Shown here: in pieces, positions 44,203-51,189 of the stretch
Position numbering within the stretch: the first letter of the stretch is position 1
Layout: every line of letters starts with the position of its first letter
Assembly (NCBI RefSeq): GCF_007828865.1
Contig: NZ_VIVK01000001.1
Location: 4,712,001-4,776,000 of the forward strand
Direction of reading: 5' to 3'
Source: Kribbella amoyensis
GTDB taxonomy: Bacteria; Actinomycetota; Actinomycetes; Propionibacteriales; Kribbellaceae
DNA length: 64,000 bases
The notes under the pieces: model-generated
The model's input: only the letters and a program-made list of their open reading frames with translations
Databases searched by the model: none
Told to the model about the DNA's origin: nothing
Made by a program: the position numbers and the translations under genes

Positions 44203-44241
44203 TTTGCAAAGAGCCAGCTTTGCAAAGTACGGTCTTTGCAT
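44203..44241. promoter_or_regulatory. Three 16-bp-spaced TTTGCAAAG sites between ArsR and deformylase
   Basis: TTTGCAAAG lies at 44203-44211 and 44219-44227, and a half copy TTTGCATG at 44235. The 16-bp period puts neighbouring sites about one and a half helical turns apart. TACGGT (44228-44233) could be the -10 of a leaderless deformylase transcript. The sites probably bind the ArsR product. Confidence 0.72.
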
Positions 44242-44863
44242 GCCGACCTTCGTCCAGGGCCGTCCGGTCCGTCGTCTGCCCGAGCTCACCGACGAGATCC
44301 GGCGGGGTACGCCGCTGCGCATCACCGAGTACGGCGAGGAGATCCTGCACCGGCCTTGCCGGGAGGTGACCGAGTTCGGCGCCGAGCGGTGGGCGGGGAT
44401 TGTCGACAATCTGTTCACGACGATGTGGATCGCCGAGGGCTGCGGCCTGGCGGCGAACCAGGTCGACCTGGACGCCCGGTTGTTCGTGTACGACCTGACC
44501 GACGAGGACGGGGTTCGGCATCTCGGGCACGCGTTCAACCCGCGCGTCGAGGCGGCGTCCGGGTTCTTCGGTGACGAGGACGCGAGCGAGGGATGCCTCT
44601 CGGTCCCGGGAGCGAGGGCGCCGCTCGCACGTCCGGCCAGGGCGACCCTGCACGCGTTCGACCTGGACGGCCGCCCGTTCACGCTCGAGGCCGCGGGCTA
44701 TTTCGCCCGCTGCCTCATCCATGAGACCCAGCACCTCGACGGCACCTTGTACGTCGACCACCTCACGCCGGCTGACCGAGAGCGTGCACTCGCGGAGTCC
44801 GCGGTACGCCGGGACGAGGTCTTCGAGGAACGCGCAGCACGACAGCAGCTGCTCGGCAAGTAG
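44240..44863 (+). CDS. def: Peptide deformylase
   Basis: A 207-residue metalloenzyme that removes the formyl group from nascent proteins. All three motifs are present: GLAANQ, EGCLS and HETQHLDG. ATG 44240 abuts the operator, implying a leaderless mRNA. Having its own ArsR regulator and lying among catabolic genes suggests an accessory, inducible copy beside a housekeeping def elsewhere. An exact palindrome copy at 44399 encodes IVDN within it. Confidence 0.93.
   Translation: MPTFVQGRPVRRLPELTDEIRRGTPLRITEYGEEILHRPCREVTEFGAERWAGIVDNLFTTMWIAEGCGLAANQVDLDARLFVYDLTDEDGVRHLGHAFNPRVEAASGFFGDEDASEGCLSVPGARAPLARPARATLHAFDLDGRPFTLEAAGYFARCLIHETQHLDGTLYVDHLTPADRERALAESAVRRDEVFEERAARQQLLGK
44399..44410. 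repeat. Exact palindrome copy inside peptide deformylase
   Basis: ATTGTCGACAAT encodes Ile-Val-Asp-Asn before LFTTMW, about 160 bp into the gene. It is unrelated by descent to the beta-helix copies. Confidence 0.9.
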
Positions 44864-44903
44864 CAGTCACGCCCCGACCGGTTCTCGCACCAACACCAAA
44901 CCC

Positions 44904-46082
44904 TCAGCCCAGCAGGCGCAACGCGGTCAGGACGTAGGTGCGGGTGGCCACGAGAAGGTCGTCCACGGCAACGGATTCGTCGGCCCGATGTGCCTGCGTC
45001 GTCACCGAACCGGGGCCGAGGACAACGACCGGTACGCCGAGATCGCGCGCCACGAACCCGCCGTCACACGCGGCCGTCCAACCACCGAGCGGCAGACCCG
45101 GACCACCAGCAGCCGACAGCGCGGCGTCCGTGGCCCGGACCAGCTCGGCATCGGCCGGAGTCTCGAAGGCGGGCATCTCCATCGGCATCACCAGGTCGAC
45201 GGTGAGGCCACGATCCTCCAGCCGCAGCGCCGCGACCCGGGTGCGTAGATCGTCGAGCACGGCGGCCGGTGATTCGCCCGGCAACAACCGGCGGTCGGCG
45301 ACGATCACGCACTCAGCCGGCACGATCGAGCCGCCCGTACCGCCGTCGATCCGGCCGACGCTCCAGGTGGCCGGGCCGAGCAGCGGATGGGGGCTCTCGG
45401 CAAGTTCCGCGTGCAGGCGTTCGATCTCGGCGACGACCGCGGCCGCGCCGTAGATCGCGTTCGCGCCGTCGCCGGGGTTGCCCGCGTGGCAGGCGCGACC
45501 GTGCACCTCGACCCGCAGGTACGAGTCGCCGCGCGCGCCGATGATCGTCTGCAGGTCGGTCGGTTCCGCGGTGATGCAACCGAGGAACGGGCGCCGCGTG
45601 GTCTCGACGTACGCGCGGATGCCCTTGCCCGTCTCCTCCTCGTCCACCAGGGCGGCGAGCTCGATCGGCCCGCTCAGCCGGGCGCCGCGCAGTACGGACA
45701 TCGCCGCCAGCGAAGCCGCGAGACCGCCCTTCATGTCGGAGGCGCCGCGACCGTACAGGCGACCGTTCTCCAGGACGCCGCCGAACGGATCCTTCGTCCA
45801 CCCGTCCCCGATCGGAACGACATCCGTATGGCCGAGCAGGAGCAGGCCGGGACCGTCGCCGCCCTCGACCGTGATGCTGAGGTTGGACCGGCCTGGTTCG
45901 ACGACGGTCTCGACCACATCCAGGTCGAGTTTGCGGGCGGCGTCGCCGAGGACCGCCACCGTCGCGGCCTCGTCGCCCGGCGGGTTCTGCCCAGTAGCCC
46001 TGAGCAACGACTGGGTCAGGTCGACGAGCCAGGCCTCGTCGATGGTGTCGAGCACGGCCTGCTCGGCGGAGGAGATGGTCAC
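44904..46082 (-). CDS. M20-family deacylase/peptidase (ArgE/DapE type)
   Basis: A 392-residue di-zinc amidohydrolase. The metal motifs are LLLLGHTDVVP, GRGASDMKGG and VDEEETGKG; TAEPTD and the C-terminal TTQAHRADESV complete the site. Members remove acetyl or succinyl groups from amino acids. As last gene of a four-gene leftward operon behind a DoeA-like ectoine hydrolase, it could deacetylate the N-acetyl-diaminobutyrate released, replacing the unrelated DoeB. That role is inference. It starts at GTG 46082 after GAGGTGA, 15 bp after the aminotransferase stop. Confidence 0.9.
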   Translation of the reverse strand: MTISSAEQAVLDTIDEAWLVDLTQSLLRATGQNPPGDEAATVAVLGDAARKLDLDVVETVVEPGRSNLSITVEGGDGPGLLLLGHTDVVPIGDGWTKDPFGGVLENGRLYGRGASDMKGGLAASLAAMSVLRGARLSGPIELAALVDEEETGKGIRAYVETTRRPFLGCITAEPTDLQTIIGARGDSYLRVEVHGRACHAGNPGDGANAIYGAAAVVAEIERLHAELAESPHPLLGPATWSVGRIDGGTGGSIVPAECVIVADRRLLPGESPAAVLDDLRTRVAALRLEDRGLTVDLVMPMEMPAFETPADAELVRATDAALSAAGGPGLPLGGWTAACDGGFVARDLGVPVVVLGPGSVTTQAHRADESVAVDDLLVATRTYVLTALRLLG

Positions 46083-46097
46083 GCGGTCACCTCAGGG

Positions 46098-47303
46098 TCA
46101 GGATTTGGCGAGGAGATCGACGGCACGGCGAAGGCGGCGGACGCCCTCGTGGATGCGATCCGGGGGAGTCGAGGCGAAGCACAACCGGAGCGCGTCCGTG
46201 AAGCGGCCGCTGGGGGAGAAGGCCGAGCCGGGGATGAACGCGACCCCCTCGGTCAGCGCGACCGGGAACAGCTTCTCCGCGTCGACGCCGTTGTCCAGCG
46301 TGACCCAGAGGAAGAACCCACCCTCCGGATCGGTCCATCGCGCGATGTCGCCGAAGTGCTCGCGCAGCGCCTCGTGCATGGCCTCCTTGCGCCGCTTGTA
46401 CTCCGCGCGCTGGGTGACCAGGTGGTCCTCCAGATGGCCGCCGGTGAGGAACCCGTGCAGGAGCCGTTGCGCGGGCAGGTTCGTACAGGTGTCCATCGCC
46501 TGTTTCGCGTTGATCAGCAGCGGCTGCAACTCGGGCACCGTGTCCACCCAGCCGACCCGGAGGCCGGGGGCAACGATCTTCGAGAACGTGCGGACCGCGA
46601 ACACCAGCGGATCACCGGCACCGAGTTCCCGCAACGTCGGCAACGGGTCGCCTTCGAACCGGAGCAGCCCGTACGGGTCGTCGTCGAGCACCATCGAACC
46701 CCACTCGCGCGCGAGGTCGAGGAGGCGGTGCCGTCGTTCCAGCGAGAGGGTAGCGCCGGACGGATTCTGGAACGTGGGGATCGTGTAGATCGCCTTCGGG
46801 ACGCGCCCGGCCGCGGCGACCAGGTCGGCCAGCGCGTCCACGTCCATCCCGTCGTCGTCGACGGGGACCTCGAGCAGTGTGGCGCCGTACGAGAGGGCGG
46901 TCGCGCTGCCGTTCGTATAGGTGGGGGACTCGACCACCACCAGGTCGCCCGGGTCCACGAAGATCTTGCAGAACAGGTCGAGCCCCTGCATCCCGCCGGC
47001 CGTGATCGTCAGCCGATCCGCGGTGGTCTCGTCGCTGGTCCCGCGCAGCATCTCCAGCAACGCGGCGTGCAACGGCGGATCGCCCTCGGTCGCGGCGTAG
47101 TCGTACGCGTCGGACTTGCTCAGCTCGACCTCGGCGATCCCGGCCAGGATCTCCGACGGGACCGCCTCGGCCGCCGGGCTGCCCATCGCTAGCCGAACGA
47201 TGTCGTGCGACTGCTTGTGCAGCAGCGACGTACTCGAGTCGATCACCGATCCGACAAGCCCGGCGGCGCGTTCGGCGTACGGGAGTTTCACCCTGGTCGG
47301 CAC
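46098..47303 (-). CDS. Class I/II PLP aminotransferase (2-aminoadipate/MocR-domain type)
   Basis: A 401-residue fold-type I aminotransferase of the LysN-like group, without the GntR HTH of MocR regulators. Landmarks are TITAGGMQGLDLFCKIF, VVVESPTYTNG, IPTFQNPSGATLS, VLDDDPYGLLRFEG and the PLP lysine in RTFSKIVAPGLRVGW. GGAGG lies 7 nt before GTG 47303. It sits between DoeA-like hydrolase (4-bp gap) and the M20 deacylase (15-bp gap), so it should act on the same substrate chain, perhaps on an alpha-amino group. Confidence 0.9.
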   Translation of the reverse strand: MPTRVKLPYAERAAGLVGSVIDSSTSLLHKQSHDIVRLAMGSPAAEAVPSEILAGIAEVELSKSDAYDYAATEGDPPLHAALLEMLRGTSDETTADRLTITAGGMQGLDLFCKIFVDPGDLVVVESPTYTNGSATALSYGATLLEVPVDDDGMDVDALADLVAAAGRVPKAIYTIPTFQNPSGATLSLERRHRLLDLAREWGSMVLDDDPYGLLRFEGDPLPTLRELGAGDPLVFAVRTFSKIVAPGLRVGWVDTVPELQPLLINAKQAMDTCTNLPAQRLLHGFLTGGHLEDHLVTQRAEYKRRKEAMHEALREHFGDIARWTDPEGGFFLWVTLDNGVDAEKLFPVALTEGVAFIPGSAFSPSGRFTDALRLCFASTPPDRIHEGVRRLRRAVDLLAKS

Positions 47304-47307
47304 TTGG

Positions 47308-48495
47308 TTACCTCCTGATGGTCAGTTCGTGCGGAAGATCGGTCAGGCGTTCCACCCCGGTCCGGGAGACGACGACGGGCTCGGACAGTTCGTAGCCCCA
47401 GCCGTCCATCCACATCCCGAGGATGACGTGGAACGCCATCCCGGCCGCGAGTTCGGTCGTCTCGGCCGGGCGCAGGCTCACGGTCCGTTCGCCCCAGTCG
47501 GGCGGGTACCCGATCCCGATCGAGTACCCGATCCGTGATTCCTTGCGCAGCCCGTGCGCCCGGATCACGTCGTCGAACGCCCGGTGCACGCTCTCGGCGG
47601 TCACCCCCGGGCGGATCGCTTCCAGCGTGGCCCGCATGCCCTCGGCAACCACTTTGGCCGTCTCGGTCAGGCGGTACGGGGGTTCGCCGAGCATCACCGT
47701 CCGGGCGAGCGGCGCGTGGTACCGGCCGAAGACACCGGCCAGCTCGATCGTGGTCGCGTCGCCCTGCCGGAACGGGCGATCGGTCCAGGTCAGATGCGGG
47801 GTACCGGCCGCGTCGCCGGTCGGCAGCATCGGCACGATCGCGGGGTAGTCGCCGCCGTGTTCCGGGGTCCCGATCGCCTGGGCCGCGAGGATCTCGGCCA
47901 CCAGGTCGCACTGCCGCCGGCCGGGGATCAGCTGGTCGCAGGCGATCCGCATCGCGCGTTCGGCGATCGAGCCGGCGATCCGGAGTTGCTGGAGCTCGTG
48001 CGGCGACTTGACCAGCCGGACCCAGTTCACCAGCTCGGCCGAGTCGACCAGCCGGTGCCCGGGCAGCCCGTTGCTGAGGGCAAGGTACGCGCGGGCCGAG
48101 AAGAAGTGCGCGTCGCCCTCGAACCCGACCAGCTCGCCCTTCGGGATCAGCTCACGGGCGATGGCCGCGATCCAGTCGAACGGGTGCACGTCGGGCCGGT
48201 GGACGAGCTCCTCGGGGTACCCGTGGATCTGCTCGGCCCGGAGGTTGCAGGTGAAGGCCGCCCCGGCCGCGTCCATCGCCCGCGCGAACAGATGCGGCTC
48301 ACCGTCGAGCGGTACGACGAGGCACTGCGGTGTGTAGAAGGACCAGGCGTCGTACCCGGTGAGGTAGAAGAGGTTCGCCGGGTCGGCTACGACGAGCGCC
48401 CCGAACTGGTGTTCCCGCATCCGCTCGCGCACGCGCCGCAGCCGATCCGCGTACTCCCCGGCGTCGACCGCCTGGATCAGGATGTCGGCAGGCAT
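47308..48495 (-). CDS. doeA: Ectoine hydrolase-like M24 protein (DoeA/EutD)
   Basis: A 395-residue creatinase-fold (M24) protein. Long stretches match DoeA/EutD as I recall it: LTGYDAWSFYTPQC, EHGGDYPAIVPMLPTGDAAG, PHLTWTDRPFRQG, GYSIGIGYPPDWGERTVSLR and ELAAGMAFHVILGMWM. DoeA opens the ectoine ring to N-acetyl-2,4-diaminobutyrate and does not use the usual M24 metal set; the first Asp ligand region here reads TIELAGVFGRYHAPL, consistent with that. ATG 48495 follows the racemase stop directly (TGA-ATG). EutB, EutC, DoeB and an Ehu transporter are missing nearby, so a related cyclic amidine or amide could also be the substrate. Confidence 0.82.
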   Translation of the reverse strand: MPADILIQAVDAGEYADRLRRVRERMREHQFGALVVADPANLFYLTGYDAWSFYTPQCLVVPLDGEPHLFARAMDAAGAAFTCNLRAEQIHGYPEELVHRPDVHPFDWIAAIARELIPKGELVGFEGDAHFFSARAYLALSNGLPGHRLVDSAELVNWVRLVKSPHELQQLRIAGSIAERAMRIACDQLIPGRRQCDLVAEILAAQAIGTPEHGGDYPAIVPMLPTGDAAGTPHLTWTDRPFRQGDATTIELAGVFGRYHAPLARTVMLGEPPYRLTETAKVVAEGMRATLEAIRPGVTAESVHRAFDDVIRAHGLRKESRIGYSIGIGYPPDWGERTVSLRPAETTELAAGMAFHVILGMWMDGWGYELSEPVVVSRTGVERLTDLPHELTIRR

Positions 48496-49866
48496 TCACC
48501 GCTCCAGCAGACGTTGGCCAGGACCGACGGCCTTGCGCCCGGCGAGCGTCAACGCGGCCCACATCGTGACCTGGTTCGCGGTCAGCACCGGCTTGCCCAG
48601 ATCCGCCTCGAGCGCGGCGATCACGTCGTACGTGGGCAGATTCGTACAGCTCACGAAGACGGCCTCGGCGTCAGGCGTGTCCGTGTCGCGGACCAGGTCG
48701 ATCGTGGTCGCGTACGGCACCGTCCAGATCTCGGAGGTCAACCCGAGCCCGGCGGTCGCGACGACCTCCACCTCGGCCTCCGCGAGGTACGCGCCGAGGC
48801 CGTCGGTCAGGTCCTCGGTGTACGGCGTGACGGCGGCGATCCGGGTGATCCCCAGATGCCGGAGCGCGATCAGGAGGGCCCCGCTCGTGGTGACGCCGGC
48901 GGGAGCACCGGCCTCCTCCATCGCGGCGACCAGGGCCGCCTCGCCGGACAGCCCACCGATGAAGCTGCCCGAGGTACACGCGTACGCGGTGACGAGTGGC
49001 GAGACCGCGAGGACGTCGATCGCACCACGGGCGACCAGGGCCGGCTCGGAGATGTGCATGGCCATCTCGACGGTCGCGGCGAGCGGCACGTACGGCATCC
49101 GGGTCAGGTAGAGGCTGACGTCGTCCGGAACCCAGCGCCACAGCTCCCGGTCCAGCGCGAAGTCGTAAGGGGCAACCACCCCGATCCCCGTCTGCAGTAG
49201 CGGCGGACCCGAACCAATTGAAGGCAAACCACTCACCCCCACCCGATCAGAACCAATCCCAGCTCCCGAGCCGCCCGCGGCCTGACGCCGCCCTGCAGGC
49301 GGACGCACGTGCGGTGAGTCGAGCTCAGGTTCAGCAGGCCAAACAGCCCGCAGCACAGCAGGCTCCACAAGATGCAGAACCCCAGACCGAGCAACCCCAA
49401 GCCCAGCCGTCACCCCACCCCCACCAACCACACCCTCATGCCCATCTGAAGCTCCAACCGGCGCAGCACCGGGCAGGGCTCCGGCCACAGCTCCAGCCAC
49501 AGCTCCAGCCTGGGCACCCGGCGCGAGACCAGGTACAGCTCCCGCCGTGACACGCGGGACAGCTCCAGGCGCAGCCTCGTTCGCCGCAGCCGTCGCCTGC
49601 CCTCCAGCCGACGCTTCCGTCGAAGCCTCCGTCGCCGCGTCGACCGTTTGCGCCTCGGTTCCTGCACCGGACCGGGTCGGGGGTGCTGTCCGGGTGGACG
49701 GGTCGGGGTGGGGTGCGAGGGGCGCGGCTGTTCCCGGGCGGATCCGACGGGGAGCGCGGAGACGGCGGTGTGCCGGCGCGGTGGGCTCAGGGTGCTCCGA
49801 GGCCGCTTGCAGAGCGGCGGAGTCTTGGCCGGCCGCGGCGGGGGTGCCGGGGTGAGCTTCGGTCAT
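48496..49866 (-). CDS. eutA: EutA-like Asp/Glu-racemase-family protein with long N-terminal extension
   Basis: The last 245 residues are a complete maleate isomerase/EutA domain. Both catalytic cysteines are present, in AYACTSGSFIGG and VSCTNLPTYDV, and the end is GKPVLTANQVTMWAAL. Before it come about 210 residues of Ala/Pro/Gly/Thr-rich sequence without a recognisable fold. ATG 49866 is chosen because it lies 41 bp from the palindrome-bearing promoter; a start nearer the domain, around 49200-49250, cannot be excluded and would turn 650 bp into leader. It is first gene of the operon eutA-doeA-aminotransferase-M20. EutA accompanies ectoine breakdown, with an unsettled role. Confidence 0.75.
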   Translation of the reverse strand: MTEAHPGTPAAAGQDSAALQAASEHPEPTAPAHRRLRAPRRIRPGTAAPLAPHPDPSTRTAPPTRSGAGTEAQTVDAATEASTEASAGGQATAAANEAAPGAVPRVTAGAVPGLAPGAQAGAVAGAVAGALPGAAPVGASDGHEGVVGGGGVTAGLGVARSGVLHLVEPAVLRAVWPAEPELDSPHVRPPAGRRQAAGGSGAGIGSDRVGVSGLPSIGSGPPLLQTGIGVVAPYDFALDRELWRWVPDDVSLYLTRMPYVPLAATVEMAMHISEPALVARGAIDVLAVSPLVTAYACTSGSFIGGLSGEAALVAAMEEAGAPAGVTTSGALLIALRHLGITRIAAVTPYTEDLTDGLGAYLAEAEVEVVATAGLGLTSEIWTVPYATTIDLVRDTDTPDAEAVFVSCTNLPTYDVIAALEADLGKPVLTANQVTMWAALTLAGRKAVGPGQRLLER

Positions 49867-49906
49867 GGGACTCAGTGTGGGGTCCTTGGCTGGCGTCCAG
49901 CAAGGG

Positions 49907-49940
49907 ATTGTTGACAATCCTACGGATCGATTCCTAGCCT
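49907..49940. promoter_or_regulatory. Palindrome and promoter between the eutA-doeA and hydroxyacid dehydrogenase operons
   Basis: The exact ATTGTTGACAAT lies at 49907-49918. Rightward, TTGACA (49911-49916), 18 nt and TAGCCT (49935-49940) precede GTG 49948 by 7 nt, a leaderless promoter. Leftward, the dyad lies 41 bp from ATG 49866. One regulator could control both operons. Confidence 0.65.
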
Positions 49941-49947
49941 CGAACGT

Positions 49948-51126
49948 GTGCCGACGACCACGGGCCGTGAGGGCCACGACAGGGCGGACCGTGGTGTGCG
50001 GTCCGTCGTAGCCGTGTTGTGCGAGCGGGCCACGGATCGGCCCCCAGGGCTTGAGGATCTGGAGTCGCTCGGCGTCGTGTTCCGGTACTGCGACGCCGCC
50101 GGATTGGCCGAGGCGGTCCGCGGTGCTCGGGGGCTGATGTTGTGGGACTACTTCTCGACGGCGCTCCGTGACGTGTGGCCGGATGCCGGATCGGTGGAGT
50201 GGATCCACGTCACGGCGGCCGGTGTCGACACGTTGCTCTTCGACGAACTGCGGGACTCCGACGTGGTGGTGACGAATGCCCATGGAGTCTTCGACCGGCC
50301 GATCGCGGAGTACGTGCTCGGCGCGGTGATCGCGCACGCCAAGGACTCACGGCGCGGTTACGAGTACCAGCGGCGGCACGAGTGGCGGTATCGGGAGACC
50401 CGGAGTGTCGCCGGTTCGCGGGCGCTGGTGGTCGGTACCGGTGGGATCGGGCGGGAGATCGCCCGGTTGCTGCGGGCCGTCGGGACGGAGGTCCGCGGCG
50501 TCGGCCGGACGGCGCGATCCGGGGATCCCGACTTCGGCGAGGTGGTTGCTAGTAGCAACCTTGCCGGCGAGGTCGGGTGGTGCGACCACCTGGTGCTGGC
50601 GGTGCCGTTGACCGAACAGACGCGGGGGTTGGTGGACTCGGCCGTGCTCGCGGCGATGAAGCCGGATGCGCAACTGGTGAATATTGCTCGCGGTCCGATT
50701 GTCGACAACGCGGCGTTGCTGGCGGCGCTCGAGGACGGGCAGCTCGCGGGGGCGACGTTGGACGTGTTCGACGAGGAACCGTTGCCGGCCGATCACCCGT
50801 TGTGGGACGCGCCGAACCTGACGATCACGGCGCACATGTCCGGCGACGTCGTGGGCTGGCGCGAGGTGCTCGCCGCCCAGTTCGCCGAGAACGTCCGCCG
50901 CTGGTTGGCGGACGAGCCGCTCCTGAACGTCGTGGACAAGAAGCTCGGCTACGTCCCCGGACCAGTACCTCCGAACGCCTCGGCAGGCGATGCGTCGACA
51001 GCGGATGCCGCCGGCCCGGCCGGGGGTCGCGCGAGGGCCGGCAGGACAGGAGAGTCCGGGTCTGAAGATTCCGGGCGTGGTGGTGGTGGGGTGGGGGCTG
51101 GTGGGATCGGCGTCGGGTGGGGGTGA
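49948..51126 (+). CDS. D-isomer-specific 2-hydroxyacid dehydrogenase
   Basis: A 392-residue NAD(P)-dependent dehydrogenase. The nucleotide site is VVGTGGIGREIARLL (about residue 165). The catalytic set is Arg in NIARGPIVDNAAL, Glu in DVFDEEPLP and His in ITAHMSGDV. The last 60 residues are a Gly/Ala/Ser-rich tail beyond the normal family end. A one-mismatch palindrome (50698-50709) lies on the GPIVDN codons. The GTG 49948 start rests on the leaderless promoter. It is followed by amidase 2 and a DUF3830 gene, apparently one operon. Confidence 0.88.
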   Translation: MPTTTGREGHDRADRGVRSVVAVLCERATDRPPGLEDLESLGVVFRYCDAAGLAEAVRGARGLMLWDYFSTALRDVWPDAGSVEWIHVTAAGVDTLLFDELRDSDVVVTNAHGVFDRPIAEYVLGAVIAHAKDSRRGYEYQRRHEWRYRETRSVAGSRALVVGTGGIGREIARLLRAVGTEVRGVGRTARSGDPDFGEVVASSNLAGEVGWCDHLVLAVPLTEQTRGLVDSAVLAAMKPDAQLVNIARGPIVDNAALLAALEDGQLAGATLDVFDEEPLPADHPLWDAPNLTITAHMSGDVVGWREVLAAQFAENVRRWLADEPLLNVVDKKLGYVPGPVPPNASAGDASTADAAGPAGGRARAGRTGESGSEDSGRGGGGVGAGGIGVGWG

Positions 51127-51189
51127 CGGGTCGGTCGTGCGGTGGTCTTGCGGGGGTCGGTGAGGGTTCGACGGTGCTGGAGGTTTGGG

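Noticed and set aside
46098-47303. Calling the aminotransferase a MocR/EnuR-type regulator of ectoine genes
   Set aside because: It begins directly with the aminotransferase fold; no N-terminal GntR helix-turn-helix is encoded.
45387-49200. Two plus-strand open frames of about 550-600 residues under the doeA operon
   Set aside because: Both give Arg/Asp/Gly-rich translations and overlap four convincing minus-strand enzymes.
1018-50709. Reading the ATTGTCGACAAT copies as a cluster of DnaA boxes or an origin
   Set aside because: The palindrome differs from TTGTCCACA at the centre, copies are thinly spread over 50 kb, and no dnaA, dnaN or A+T-rich region is present; kept only as a minor alternative.
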